Of a stretch of DNA of 64,000 nt, positions 45,988 to 55,247 are shown piece after piece. Source of the stretch: Flavobacteriales bacterium 34_180_T64. GTDB lineage: Bacteria; Bacteroidota; Bacteroidia; Flavobacteriales; Flavobacteriaceae. Each line of letters starts with the position of its first letter. Position 1 is the first letter of the stretch. The DNA lies in NCBI GenBank assembly GCA_002162765.1, contig MAAR01000004.1, positions 62,001 through 126,000 of the forward strand, given 5' to 3'. Made by a program: the position numbers and the translations under genes. The notes under the pieces were generated by a model, which made no database searches, had not been told where the DNA came from, and saw only the letters and a list, made by a program, of their open reading frames with translations.

Positions 45988-47901
45988 ATGAAAGTGAAAA
46001 CCACCATGTTATTTATAATCCCAGCACTTTTATTAGTGGCTTGTGGAGGACCAGTAGAAAAGACATCTGATATAACTTCAGATGAAAAAGCGACAACAAT
46101 AGACAAACAAAAACAATACTCTCCCTATGCTGGGAATGACATTCCAAGAAACGTATATTGGGGGGATACCCATTTGCACACTAAATTGTCTCCTGATGCT
46201 AATTTAACTGGTAACGGAAAACTGGGGCCTGAAGATGCGTTTAGATTTGCATCTGGTTATGAAGTTACTACCAACAAAGGAATGCAAGCCAAATTGCAAC
46301 GCCCTTTAGACTTTTTAGTGGTAACAGACCATGCAGAATACATGGGATTACTACCTGGAATTGCAGAAGGGAATGAAATATTGATGGCATCGGATTATGG
46401 AAAGGACTTGGCAAAACAACTTCAAGGAACTGAAGAAGATAAATTTAACGCAACACTTGCTGTTGTTGCAGACATAGGTAATGCTGATGCAAAATTTAGA
46501 TCAAAAGAATTTGAACAAACGGTATGGCAAACGGTAACTGCTGCTGCAGACAAGTACAATGACCCAGGGAAATTTACAGCTTTTATTGGTTACGAATTTA
46601 CTTCAATGCCTAAAGTGAACAATTTACACCGTTGTGTCATCTTTAAAGATGATGCTTCTTATGCAGATCAAATTGTTCCATTCTCAGCTTTTGACAGTGA
46701 AAACCCAGAAGATTTATGGGTCTTTTTACAAGGGTATGAGGATAAAACTGGTGGTAACGTATTGGCTATAGCGCACAACGGAAATGTTAGTAATGGACTT
46801 ATGTTTATGGACGAGGATTATGCAGGAAAACCGTTGACTAAAGAATATGCAGAAACGAGAATGAAATGGGAGCCATTGTATGAGGTAACTCAAATTAAAG
46901 GTGATGGAGAAACTCACCCTATGCTATCTCCTAAAGATGAGTTTGCAGATTTTGAAACTTGGGATTGGGGGAATTTAGATGCTACCATCAAAAAGGAAGA
47001 GGCCATGTTAAAACATGAGTACGCAAGGTCAGCACTAAAATTAGGATTACAATTAGAAACGAAATTGGGAGTAAATCCTTATAAATTTGGACTTCAAGGA
47101 GCTTCAGATGCACACTCATCACTTGCTGGAGAAGCCGAAAATAATTATTGGGGAAAGCTTTCTATGTATGAGCCGGGCCCCGAAAGAGCAGAGCATGATT
47201 TTTTAGAAAAATCAAATGGTAGAGTTGTAGATAAAAAAGCTGATGTAATGGGTGCCGCTGGTTATACAGGAGTTTGGGCAAAAGAAAATACCAGAGCAGC
47301 AATTTTTGAGGCGATGGAAAGAAAAGAGGTGTATGCTACCACAGGACCAAGAATGACAGTACGTCTTTTTGGTGGATGGGATTTTACAAAAGCAGATGTA
47401 TACAGTGCTTCCATGTCTGACATTGGTTACCAAAAAGGCGTGCCAATGGGAGGAAATTTAGTAGGATCTGAAAGTGATGCGCCAACATTTATGGTAGTCG
47501 CTACCAAAGATGTTACTGGAGCTAACTTAGATAGAGTTCAAATTGTAAAAGGTTGGGAAGATGCCAATGGAGAAGTACACGAAAAAGTATACAATGTGGC
47601 ATTATCTGACGACAGAAAATTAAGCGACAACCCTAAACCAGTAGGCAATACAGTTGACCTAAAAAATGCAACTTACAGCAACAGCATAGGAGATGCAGAA
47701 TTAACTGCACTTTGGGTAGACCCCAACTTTGATGCTTCACAAGATGCTTTTTATTATGTAAGAGTATTAGAAATTCCAACTCCACGTTGGACAGCTTATG
47801 ATGCTAAGTTTTTTGGAACTGAATTAAGTGAGGATGGACCACCAAATATAATTCAAGAAAGAGCATATACTTCACCAATTTGGTATACACCTAAAAACTA
47901 A
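45988..47901 (+). CDS. DUF3604 lipoprotein, copy 1 (PHP-like metal motifs)
   Basis: The 637-aa protein has a lipoprotein signal (IPALLLVACG). DUF3604 proteins resemble the PHP metallohydrolase superfamily, and four PHP-like metal-ligand motifs are visible: YWGDTHLHT (about 58-66), LDFLVVTDHAEY (about 108-119), AIAHNGNVSNG (about 260-270) and ASDAHSSLAGE (about 372-382). A shared C-terminal region contains KEVYATTGPRMTVRLFGGWD, LDRVQIVKGW and the terminal AYTSPIWYTPK. So it is predicted to be an exported metal-dependent hydrolase, perhaps a phosphoesterase or amidohydrolase; no activity is established for the family to my knowledge. It is the first of four tandem paralogues, about 80 nt after the sulfatase gene. 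Confidence 0.9.
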   Translation: MKVKTTMLFIIPALLLVACGGPVEKTSDITSDEKATTIDKQKQYSPYAGNDIPRNVYWGDTHLHTKLSPDANLTGNGKLGPEDAFRFASGYEVTTNKGMQAKLQRPLDFLVVTDHAEYMGLLPGIAEGNEILMASDYGKDLAKQLQGTEEDKFNATLAVVADIGNADAKFRSKEFEQTVWQTVTAAADKYNDPGKFTAFIGYEFTSMPKVNNLHRCVIFKDDASYADQIVPFSAFDSENPEDLWVFLQGYEDKTGGNVLAIAHNGNVSNGLMFMDEDYAGKPLTKEYAETRMKWEPLYEVTQIKGDGETHPMLSPKDEFADFETWDWGNLDATIKKEEAMLKHEYARSALKLGLQLETKLGVNPYKFGLQGASDAHSSLAGEAENNYWGKLSMYEPGPERAEHDFLEKSNGRVVDKKADVMGAAGYTGVWAKENTRAAIFEAMERKEVYATTGPRMTVRLFGGWDFTKADVYSASMSDIGYQKGVPMGGNLVGSESDAPTFMVVATKDVTGANLDRVQIVKGWEDANGEVHEKVYNVALSDDRKLSDNPKPVGNTVDLKNATYSNSIGDAELTALWVDPNFDASQDAFYYVRVLEIPTPRWTAYDAKFFGTELSEDGPPNIIQERAYTSPIWYTPKN

Positions 47902-47912
47902 AAATGATAAAA

Positions 47913-49826
47913 ATGAAACATACTTATTTATTAGCCATTCCAGCACTATTATTAGCTGCTTGTGGAGGTTCAGAAGAAAAAGTAACTAATTTAACTTCAA
48001 ATTCTGAAGCCACTGTAACAAGTATAACCTCAGAAAAACGAGACAATTACTCTCCTTTTGTAGGTGATGATTATCCACAAGATGTTTATTTCGGTGATTT
48101 GCACTTGCACACCTCTTTTTCAGTAGATGCAGGATTGGTTGGATGTAAGTTAGGACCAGAAGATGCTTATCGTTTTGCAAGTGGAGAAGAAGTTGTTACA
48201 AGCACAGGACTAAAGGCAAAACTGAATAGACCACTCGATTTTTTAATGGTATCAGACCACGGAACCAATTTAGGTATTCCACCAATGCTATGGGAAGCCG
48301 ATCCAGATTTATTAGCTAATGAAATAGGGAAGAAATGGTACGATTTAGTTCAAGAAGGAAAGGGAAAGGAAGGTGTTTATCTACCATGGTTGCAAACTAC
48401 AATGAAGGGAATCGACCAAATCAAAAGTGAGAAGATTATGCGGAATGCGTGGACCAGAGAAATGGATGCCGCAGAAAAATACAACCAACCAGGAGTGTTT
48501 ACTGCAATTATTGGATATGAATGGACATCAATGCCAGGCGGTAATAATTTACATAGAGTAGTTGTATTTAAAGACGGTAAAGAAAAAGTGAATAATATTC
48601 TTCCATTTACTGCATTTGATTCACAAGACCCAGAAGATTTATGGAAGTACATGTCTAATTATGAGCAAAAGTATGGTGGTAGCGTTTTGGCAATACCTCA
48701 CAATGGTAATATGTCCGATGGATTAATGTTCTCTGTAGAACGGATGAATGGGGAACCTATAGATGCAGAATATGCTACCAATAGAATGAAATGGGAACCT
48801 TTGTATGAGGTTACTCAAATAAAAGGAGATGGTGAAACGCATCCCAAATTATCAACTACAGATGAATTTGCAGATTATGGCACATGGGACATCAATCCAT
48901 TCAAAGGACCGGCAGAGAATACGAAAAGATATGAAACTGAATATGCACGTACAGCTCTCCAAATAGGGTTGCAGCAAAAGCAAAAAATTGGTGTAAATCC
49001 ATTTAAGTTTGGGATGATAGGAAGTACTGACGCTCACACTGGGTTGACTGGATGGCAAGAAAATAATTACATGGGTAAATTTCCTTCATCAGAACCAAGT
49101 GCTGAAAGATATGAGGAAGTACTCATACCTTCCCCACTTGATAAAAAATATGATATTATGACATGGATGGAGGTAGCCGGAGGACTTACTGCAGTTTGGG
49201 CTAAAGAAAATACGCGTGAAGCATTGTTTGATGCCATGCAACAAAAAGAAACCTATGCGACTACCGGAACGCGACTGCGAGTACGATTTTTTGCGGGTTG
49301 GGAGTATACCAAGCAAGATGCAACAAGATCTGATTTTGCGAAAAATGCTTACGCCAATGGAGTACCAATGGGTAGTGATTTAACTGATGGAAATGGCAAA
49401 AGCCCTAACTTCTTAATCCAAGCCATGAAAGATCCAGATGGTGCTAATTTGGATAGAGTTCAAGTAATAAAAGGATGGGTAGATGCCAATGGTGAGAGAC
49501 AAGAACGAATTTATGATGTTGCTGTATCTGATGGAAGAGTTATTGATAAAACTGGTAGATGTAAAACATCTGTAGGATCTACAGTGAATGTAAAAGAAGC
49601 AACCTATGATAACAGCATAGGAAGTACTTCAATGACAACATATTGGTCAGACCCTGATTTTGATGCTGCATTAGATGCCGTTTATTATGTACGGGTATTG
49701 GAAATTCCTACACCTACATGGCTAGCTTATGATGCAAACTTCTATAAGTTGTCCATGCCAAAAGAATATCCAATGACACATCAAGAAAGAGCTTATACTT
49801 CACCAATTTGGTATGCACCTAAATAA
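47913..49826 (+). CDS. DUF3604 lipoprotein, copy 2 (divergent second motif)
   Basis: The 637-aa product (MKHTYLLAIPALLLAACGG; an ATG nine bases upstream at 47904 adds three residues) is a lipoprotein DUF3604 paralogue. Motifs: YFGDLHLHTSFSVDAG, AIPHNGNMSDG and STDAHTGLTGWQENN. The second motif reads LMVSDHGTNLGIPP, where the other three copies have T/A-DHAEY, so Ala-Glu-Tyr is replaced by Gly-Thr-Asn after the metal His. This may shift substrate specificity. The signal peptide DNA is almost identical to that of copy 3. The gap to copy 1 is 11 nt from the preferred start. Confidence 0.9.
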   Translation: MKHTYLLAIPALLLAACGGSEEKVTNLTSNSEATVTSITSEKRDNYSPFVGDDYPQDVYFGDLHLHTSFSVDAGLVGCKLGPEDAYRFASGEEVVTSTGLKAKLNRPLDFLMVSDHGTNLGIPPMLWEADPDLLANEIGKKWYDLVQEGKGKEGVYLPWLQTTMKGIDQIKSEKIMRNAWTREMDAAEKYNQPGVFTAIIGYEWTSMPGGNNLHRVVVFKDGKEKVNNILPFTAFDSQDPEDLWKYMSNYEQKYGGSVLAIPHNGNMSDGLMFSVERMNGEPIDAEYATNRMKWEPLYEVTQIKGDGETHPKLSTTDEFADYGTWDINPFKGPAENTKRYETEYARTALQIGLQQKQKIGVNPFKFGMIGSTDAHTGLTGWQENNYMGKFPSSEPSAERYEEVLIPSPLDKKYDIMTWMEVAGGLTAVWAKENTREALFDAMQQKETYATTGTRLRVRFFAGWEYTKQDATRSDFAKNAYANGVPMGSDLTDGNGKSPNFLIQAMKDPDGANLDRVQVIKGWVDANGERQERIYDVAVSDGRVIDKTGRCKTSVGSTVNVKEATYDNSIGSTSMTTYWSDPDFDAALDAVYYVRVLEIPTPTWLAYDANFYKLSMPKEYPMTHQERAYTSPIWYAPK

Positions 49827-49837
49827 AAATGATAAAA

Positions 49838-51751
49838 ATGAAACATACTTATTTATTAGCCATTCCAGCGCTATTATTAGCTGCTTGTGGAGGCTCAGAA
49901 GAAAAAACTGCAGGTGAAGCTTCAAGTTCTGAAGATACTTTTAAAAGTATAACCTCAGAAAAACGAGACAGTTATTCGCCCTATGCCGAGGATAAATTCC
50001 CTAAGGATGTTTATTTCGGAGATACCCACCTACACACATCCTATTCGCCAGATGCGGGTTTGATGGGGAATCGAAATATTGACCCAACAGAGGCATTTCG
50101 TTTTGCGATGGGTAAAGTGGTAGAGGCACACAATGGAATGAAAGTGAAGCTTAATCGACCACTTGATTTTTTGGTGGTTACTGATCACGCAGAATACTTT
50201 GGTATTGCTCCAGGTCTGTACGATTCTGATGCTGACCTGATGGCTACTAAAAAGGGAAAAGAGTGGATTGGGTTGTTACAGGAAGGAACTGACGAATCGA
50301 TCATCAAGGCAGCCTACGAGATCATGACGGGAAAATCCTGGGAAATCAAGGACAAAACTTTCTTTAATAAGGCATGGTTGAGGGCCACAGATGCGGCCGA
50401 AAAAAACAATCAGCCGGGCAAGTTCACCGCGTTTATAGGTTACGAATGGACCTCGGCACCCAGTGGAGACAATCTTCATCGTGTTGTCATCTTTAAAGAC
50501 GACACCACCAAAGCTAATCAGGTCCAGCCGTTCTCGGCCCTCGACAGTGAGGATCCGGAGGATCTTTGGGCATGGATGGACAACTACGAGAAGAAGACTG
50601 GGGGAGAAATTCTGGCGATTCCACATAACGGCAATGTGTCCAATGGTCTGATGTTTTTGGACAAGGACATGAAAGGTAAGCCATTGACCCCGGATTACGC
50701 CAAGGAACGCGCACGTTGGGAGCCCTTAATTGAAGTTTCGCAGATGAAGGGGGATGGAGAAGCACATCCTTTCCTTTCGCCTGAGGATGAGTTTGCCGAC
50801 TTTGAAACTTGGGACAAAGGGAATGTTCAAGCGTCAGCTCCCAAGAAAAAAAGCATGCTGAAATATGAGTACGCACGGGAAGCGCTGAAAAGAGGACTCA
50901 TGCACGAGAAAGATCTGGGAACCAACCCTTTCAAATTTGGCATGGTTGGGAGCACTGATTCACACACAGGGCTGTCAACAGCCGAGGAAGACAATCAATG
51001 GGGAAAATTGTCGATCTATGAACCCAGTAGCGACCGAACAGAACACCCCATTATCCCAGCCCAAGGGGAAGATAAGAGTACGGAAATCATGGGCTACGGT
51101 TCAGCTGCTTCCGGCTATGCAGCCGTATGGGCGACCGAGAACACTCGGGAAGCGATCTTCGAGGCCATGCAGCGCAAAGAAGTTTATGCCACCACTGGTC
51201 CGCGAATCACTGTTCGGTTCTTCGGTGGCTGGGATTACGAGAACGATGATGTCTATGATCCCCGATACGCGAAAATAGGTTATGAAAAGGGTGTCCCTAT
51301 GGGGGGTGACTTATCTAGTGCGCCCAAAGGAAAATCGCCAGTTTTCATGGTACTGGCGACCAAGGACCCAGATGGAGCTAACCTCGACCGTGTACAGATT
51401 GTAAAAGGGTGGCAAGATAAAGAGGGTAAGCTCCACGAAAAGGTTATTGACATAGACCTATCAGACGACCGAAAACCCGGAGCGAAAGCAGCTTCGATTG
51501 GCTCTACCGTAGATGTCAAGAATGCGTCCTATAAGAATACCATCGGAGATGTCCAATTGAGTGGTGTTTGGACCGATCCGAATTTCGATTCCAAACAACG
51601 GGCGTTCTATTATGTTCGCGTGATCGAAATCCCTAAACCTCGATGGACTGCTTATGACGCCAATTTCTTTAATATAGAAATGCCGAAAGAGGCAAAAATG
51701 ACTGTTCAGGATAGAGCTTATACTTCTCCAATTTGGTATACGCCAAAATAA
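49838..51751 (+). CDS. DUF3604 lipoprotein, copy 3 (GC-richer mosaic)
   Basis: The 637-aa product (preferred start MKHTYLLAIPALLLAACGG; ATG at 49829 also possible) has all four motifs: YFGDTHLHTSYSPDAG, FLVVTDHAEYFGIAP, AIPHNGNVSNG and STDSHTGLSTAEED. The protein aligns with its neighbours throughout, but the DNA from roughly 50.25 to 51.65 kb has clearly higher GC and uses codons such as CGC, ACC, CTG and GAG that are rare elsewhere in the window, while both ends are AT-rich and nearly identical to copy 2 or 4. This points to recombination with a foreign or older homologue. Confidence 0.9.
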   Translation: MKHTYLLAIPALLLAACGGSEEKTAGEASSSEDTFKSITSEKRDSYSPYAEDKFPKDVYFGDTHLHTSYSPDAGLMGNRNIDPTEAFRFAMGKVVEAHNGMKVKLNRPLDFLVVTDHAEYFGIAPGLYDSDADLMATKKGKEWIGLLQEGTDESIIKAAYEIMTGKSWEIKDKTFFNKAWLRATDAAEKNNQPGKFTAFIGYEWTSAPSGDNLHRVVIFKDDTTKANQVQPFSALDSEDPEDLWAWMDNYEKKTGGEILAIPHNGNVSNGLMFLDKDMKGKPLTPDYAKERARWEPLIEVSQMKGDGEAHPFLSPEDEFADFETWDKGNVQASAPKKKSMLKYEYAREALKRGLMHEKDLGTNPFKFGMVGSTDSHTGLSTAEEDNQWGKLSIYEPSSDRTEHPIIPAQGEDKSTEIMGYGSAASGYAAVWATENTREAIFEAMQRKEVYATTGPRITVRFFGGWDYENDDVYDPRYAKIGYEKGVPMGGDLSSAPKGKSPVFMVLATKDPDGANLDRVQIVKGWQDKEGKLHEKVIDIDLSDDRKPGAKAASIGSTVDVKNASYKNTIGDVQLSGVWTDPNFDSKQRAFYYVRVIEIPKPRWTAYDANFFNIEMPKEAKMTVQDRAYTSPIWYTPK

Positions 51752-51762
51752 AAATAATAAAA

Positions 51763-53691
51763 ATGAAACATACCTATTTAATTGCTATCCCAGCACTTTT
51801 ACTAGCTGCTTGTGGAGCACCAGAAGAAAAAACGGAAAATACAACAACATCATCTGATGCTACGGTAACAACTTTAACTTCAGAAAAAAGAGACAATTAC
51901 TCTCCTAATGTAGGTGATAATTATCCTCAGGATGTCTATTTTGGGGATACCCATTTACATACTTCTAATTCTCCTGATGCTGGTTTTTTTGGTACTACGC
52001 TTGGGCCAGAAGATGCTTATCGTTATGCTACTGGAGAAGAAGTGGTTTCAAGTACTGGACTTAAAACAAAATTAATTCGCCCATTAGACTTCTTAGTAAT
52101 CGCAGATCATGCTGAGTATTTTGGTATTGTTCCGAACTTGTTAGTTGGTAACCCAGAATTGTTAAAAGATCCTGTTGGAAAAAGGTGGTACGACACTTAC
52201 AAAGCTGACCCTAAAACGGGTGGAATGACAATATTTCAAGAAATAGTTCAATCCTCTACTGGTGAAACCAATGAGGAGATGATTAAAAACCCAAGACTAA
52301 AGAGATCAACATGGTTAGCTGCAAATGCAGTTGCAGAAAAATACAATGTTCCTGGGAAATTTACGGCTTTTTTAGGTTATGAGTGGAGTTCAGTAATAAA
52401 AGGAAATAACTTACACCGAGTTGTTGTCTTTAAAGATGGTTCTGATAAGGCAAATCAAATTGTACCCATTTCATCTATGGATGGACTAGATCCAGAAACA
52501 CTATGGGAAGGTATGGCTGCTTATGAAGAAAAAACGGGTGGTCAAGTTTTAGCTATTCCACATAACGGAAATTGGAGTAATGGAATGATGTTTCAGATGG
52601 AAACAGTTGAAGGAAAACCATTTGATAAAGCTTACGCTGAAAATCGTGCAAGATGGGAACCCATTTATGAGGTAACCCAAATGAAAGGAGACGGTGAAGC
52701 ACATCCAATTTTATCACCTACCGATGAATTTGCTGATTTTGAAACTTGGGATAAAACGAATATTACAGCTCGAGTTCCAAAAACGAACGAAATGATACAA
52801 ACGGAATATGCCCGTGAAGCATTAAAAGATGGATTACTGTTAGAAGCCAGTTTAGGGATCAACCCGTTTAAGTTTGGATTAATTGGTTCAACAGATGCAC
52901 ATACTGGATTGGCAAGTACTAGGGAAGACAACAATATGTCTAAAATGCCACATATGGAACCTAGCAATCACCGAGCAACAGAACCTTTAATAAAATCACC
53001 AGTACATGATAGCTTGACATATTTCGGAGCAGATATTAGTGCAGCAGGTTTAGCTGCAGTTTGGGCAACAGAAAATTCACGTGAAGCAATTTGGGATGCC
53101 ATGAAAAGAAAAGAAGTGTATGCAACAACTGGCAACCGATTAAAAGTAAGAGTTTTTGGTGGTTGGGATTTTAAATCTTCAGATTTAACAAGACCCGATT
53201 TTGCAAAAAATGGATACAACAATGGAGTGCCAATGGGTGGAGATTTATCCGCTGCTGATGGTAATTCTCCTTCATTCCTAGTGAAAGCCTGGAAAGATGT
53301 TGATGGACCAAATTTAGATCGTGTTCAGATGATTAAAGGTTGGGTTGGTACTGAAGGCAAAAAACACGAAAAAATTTATGATCTGTCTGTTTCAGATGGC
53401 CGAACAATTGGCAAAGATGGAAGATGTAAATTATCTGTTGGGTCAACAGTTAATATTAAAGAAGCAACTTATGACAATACTATTGGTGACCCAATAATGT
53501 CTGTACAATGGACAGACCCAGAATTCGATGCAGGACAAAGAGCCTTTTATTATGTAAGAGTTATTGAAATACCAACTCCAAGATGGACAGCTTACGATGC
53601 TAAATTTTATAACATCGAGATGCCAGAAGGTACTGCAATGACTGTTCAAGATAGAGCGTACACATCACCAATTTGGTATACGCCAAAATAA
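51763..53691 (+). CDS. DUF3604 lipoprotein, copy 4
   Basis: The start at 51763 gives MKHTYLIAIPALLLAACGAP; an upstream ATG at 51733 lies inside copy 3 and is not supported. The 642-aa lipoprotein has YFGDTHLHTSNSPDAG, FLVIADHAEYFGIVP, AIPHNGNWSNG and STDAHTGLASTRED, and the shared C-terminus RAYTSPIWYTPK. Base composition is normal for the window. It ends the tandem array and is 12 nt upstream of the haem-type membrane gene, which suggests one transcript through the array into the downstream genes. Confidence 0.9.
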   Translation: MKHTYLIAIPALLLAACGAPEEKTENTTTSSDATVTTLTSEKRDNYSPNVGDNYPQDVYFGDTHLHTSNSPDAGFFGTTLGPEDAYRYATGEEVVSSTGLKTKLIRPLDFLVIADHAEYFGIVPNLLVGNPELLKDPVGKRWYDTYKADPKTGGMTIFQEIVQSSTGETNEEMIKNPRLKRSTWLAANAVAEKYNVPGKFTAFLGYEWSSVIKGNNLHRVVVFKDGSDKANQIVPISSMDGLDPETLWEGMAAYEEKTGGQVLAIPHNGNWSNGMMFQMETVEGKPFDKAYAENRARWEPIYEVTQMKGDGEAHPILSPTDEFADFETWDKTNITARVPKTNEMIQTEYAREALKDGLLLEASLGINPFKFGLIGSTDAHTGLASTREDNNMSKMPHMEPSNHRATEPLIKSPVHDSLTYFGADISAAGLAAVWATENSREAIWDAMKRKEVYATTGNRLKVRVFGGWDFKSSDLTRPDFAKNGYNNGVPMGGDLSAADGNSPSFLVKAWKDVDGPNLDRVQMIKGWVGTEGKKHEKIYDLSVSDGRTIGKDGRCKLSVGSTVNIKEATYDNTIGDPIMSVQWTDPEFDAGQRAFYYVRVIEIPTPRWTAYDAKFYNIEMPEGTAMTVQDRAYTSPIWYTPK

Positions 53692-53703
53692 ATACAATAG
53701 TTA

Positions 53704-54357
53704 ATGACGAATTCAGAATCACACATTAAAAATGCTGCCGGTAGTATCATTGCCGTTACCAGTATACTTTCAATTGGTTATGCAATCTTGCGTTACCACA
53801 TTGTGGGTCCAGTTCCGTGGAGTGAGTTTCCTTTTTTCATTCTGAACAAAGGAATTTCTTTAGCAGCGTTTATACTACTCACCTTTAATTTTGCATTGGG
53901 TCCACTGAATAATCTGGGAGTCAAAGTTTCGGAACAATGGCTCAACGCACGTGCTGCACTAGGAATGACCGGCTTTCTGTTAGTGTTCATTCATGCACTC
54001 ATCAGCTTCATGCTTTTTAACCCTGAAGTGTTTGGGAAATTTTTTGAAGAAAATGGGCACCTCACTTTAATGGCTGGGTTAAGTATGTTAGGAGGTATTG
54101 TATCCTTTGTAGTGCTTTGGGTTATGAACCTGTCTTTTAAAACTGATCTAAAAGAAGATAAAGCATTCATTCGGTTTATTACGTCTCGAAAATTTTTACT
54201 TGTGGCCATGCTATTTGCCATTGCACATATATTTTTTATGGGATATAAGGGTTGGATGGAACCCTCTGACTGGCATGGAGGTTTACCACCCATCAGTCTG
54301 GTGGCATTTTCTTTTTGTACAGTTGGATATGTCATTAATTTAATAGGTAGAAAATAA
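53704..54357 (+). CDS. Ferric-reductase-like haem membrane protein
   Basis: The 217-aa protein has five or six membrane helices and His residues in positions expected for haem ligands (VFIHALISF, AIAHIFFMG), with an overall arrangement like ferric-reductase-type membrane domains (YedZ/MsrQ-like, PF01794). No NAD or flavin domain is attached. In the YedZ family, this type of protein passes electrons from quinol or flavin to a periplasmic partner. Here it could supply electrons to an envelope reaction linked to the sulfatase/DUF3604 genes. The assignment rests on helix pattern and His placement, not on a long motif. Confidence 0.7.
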   Translation: MTNSESHIKNAAGSIIAVTSILSIGYAILRYHIVGPVPWSEFPFFILNKGISLAAFILLTFNFALGPLNNLGVKVSEQWLNARAALGMTGFLLVFIHALISFMLFNPEVFGKFFEENGHLTLMAGLSMLGGIVSFVVLWVMNLSFKTDLKEDKAFIRFITSRKFLLVAMLFAIAHIFFMGYKGWMEPSDWHGGLPPISLVAFSFCTVGYVINLIGRK

Positions 54358-54407
54358 AACTGTGTTTAATATAACAAAACCCTAATTTGCCCTAAATAAT
54401 TTTATTC

Positions 54408-55247
54408 ATGAAAAAAATAGTTAAAGAACCCCTATTCCATTTTTTATTGATTGGCGCCATAATATTCCTGGTGTACATGATGGTTAATACAGAACAAAAT
54501 ACACAAGAGATAGTTATAGACGATAATTTAGTTAATGAGCTTGCTTCAAAATGGGAGTTAAAAAGAAATAGACGTCCTACTTTAGAAGAAATGGAAGGCA
54601 TGATCAATCAGTATGTAGAACAAGAAGTATTATATCAGGAAGCTTTAACCATGAACCTCGATCATAACGATGAAATTGTAAAACGTAGATTGGCTCAAAA
54701 GATGGAATTCATTTCTGATAACATGGCCGAATCATTACAACCAACTTTGGAGATGCTGGAATCCTATTACGAGGAGCATAAAGATAATTATGCAAAGGCT
54801 CCGATTTATAGTATGCAGGTCCTTTATTTTAGCGAAGACAAACGAGAAAATGCAAGTGCCGATGCACTTGCCGCTCTTAACCATGAAAACCCCTTGGAGT
54901 TGGGAGACAACATTTCGCTACCAAGTAACTACAAGGATGAAAGTGCTTTTAAAATAACTAGAGATTATGGACGTGTTTTTACCAACGCATTAGATTCCTT
55001 AGAAACAGGAAAATGGGTAGGCCCGGTACAATCAGGTTTCGGTATTCATTTAGTGAATATTTTAGAAAAAAAAGCGGCTGGTTATTATGAATTTGATGAC
55101 ATAGCAGAAAAAGTAAGTACGGATTACAATTTTGATGCAAGCAATGATTTTAAACAAGAATTGATTGCAACTTTATTGAAGAATTACAGTATTCAAATTG
55201 ATGTAGAAGACCCTTCATTAAAAAAGGAATTGGATGAAAAATATTAG
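54408..55247 (+). CDS. Membrane-anchored parvulin-type peptidyl-prolyl isomerase
   Basis: The 279-aa protein has one N-terminal membrane helix (about residues 9-26) that anchors it with the rest in the periplasm. A helical segment (RPTLEEMEGMINQYVEQEVL, as in SurA/PpiD N-domains) leads to a parvulin-like domain in which the last part is clear: SLETGKWVGPVQSGFGIHLV near residues 198-220. Such proteins help fold exported proteins, here possibly the sulfatase or DUF3604 lipoproteins. It overlaps the HupE gene by 14 nt, so the two are translationally coupled. Parvulin plus HupE pairs recur next to DUF3604 genes in marine bacteria to my recollection. Confidence 0.85.
   Translation: MKKIVKEPLFHFLLIGAIIFLVYMMVNTEQNTQEIVIDDNLVNELASKWELKRNRRPTLEEMEGMINQYVEQEVLYQEALTMNLDHNDEIVKRRLAQKMEFISDNMAESLQPTLEMLESYYEEHKDNYAKAPIYSMQVLYFSEDKRENASADALAALNHENPLELGDNISLPSNYKDESAFKITRDYGRVFTNALDSLETGKWVGPVQSGFGIHLVNILEKKAAGYYEFDDIAEKVSTDYNFDASNDFKQELIATLLKNYSIQIDVEDPSLKKELDEKY

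Noticed and set aside
50276-51519. Long opposite-strand frames within DUF3604 copy 3
   Set aside because: They come from the higher GC content of that copy, which removes stop codons on the other strand; no homology pattern is seen.
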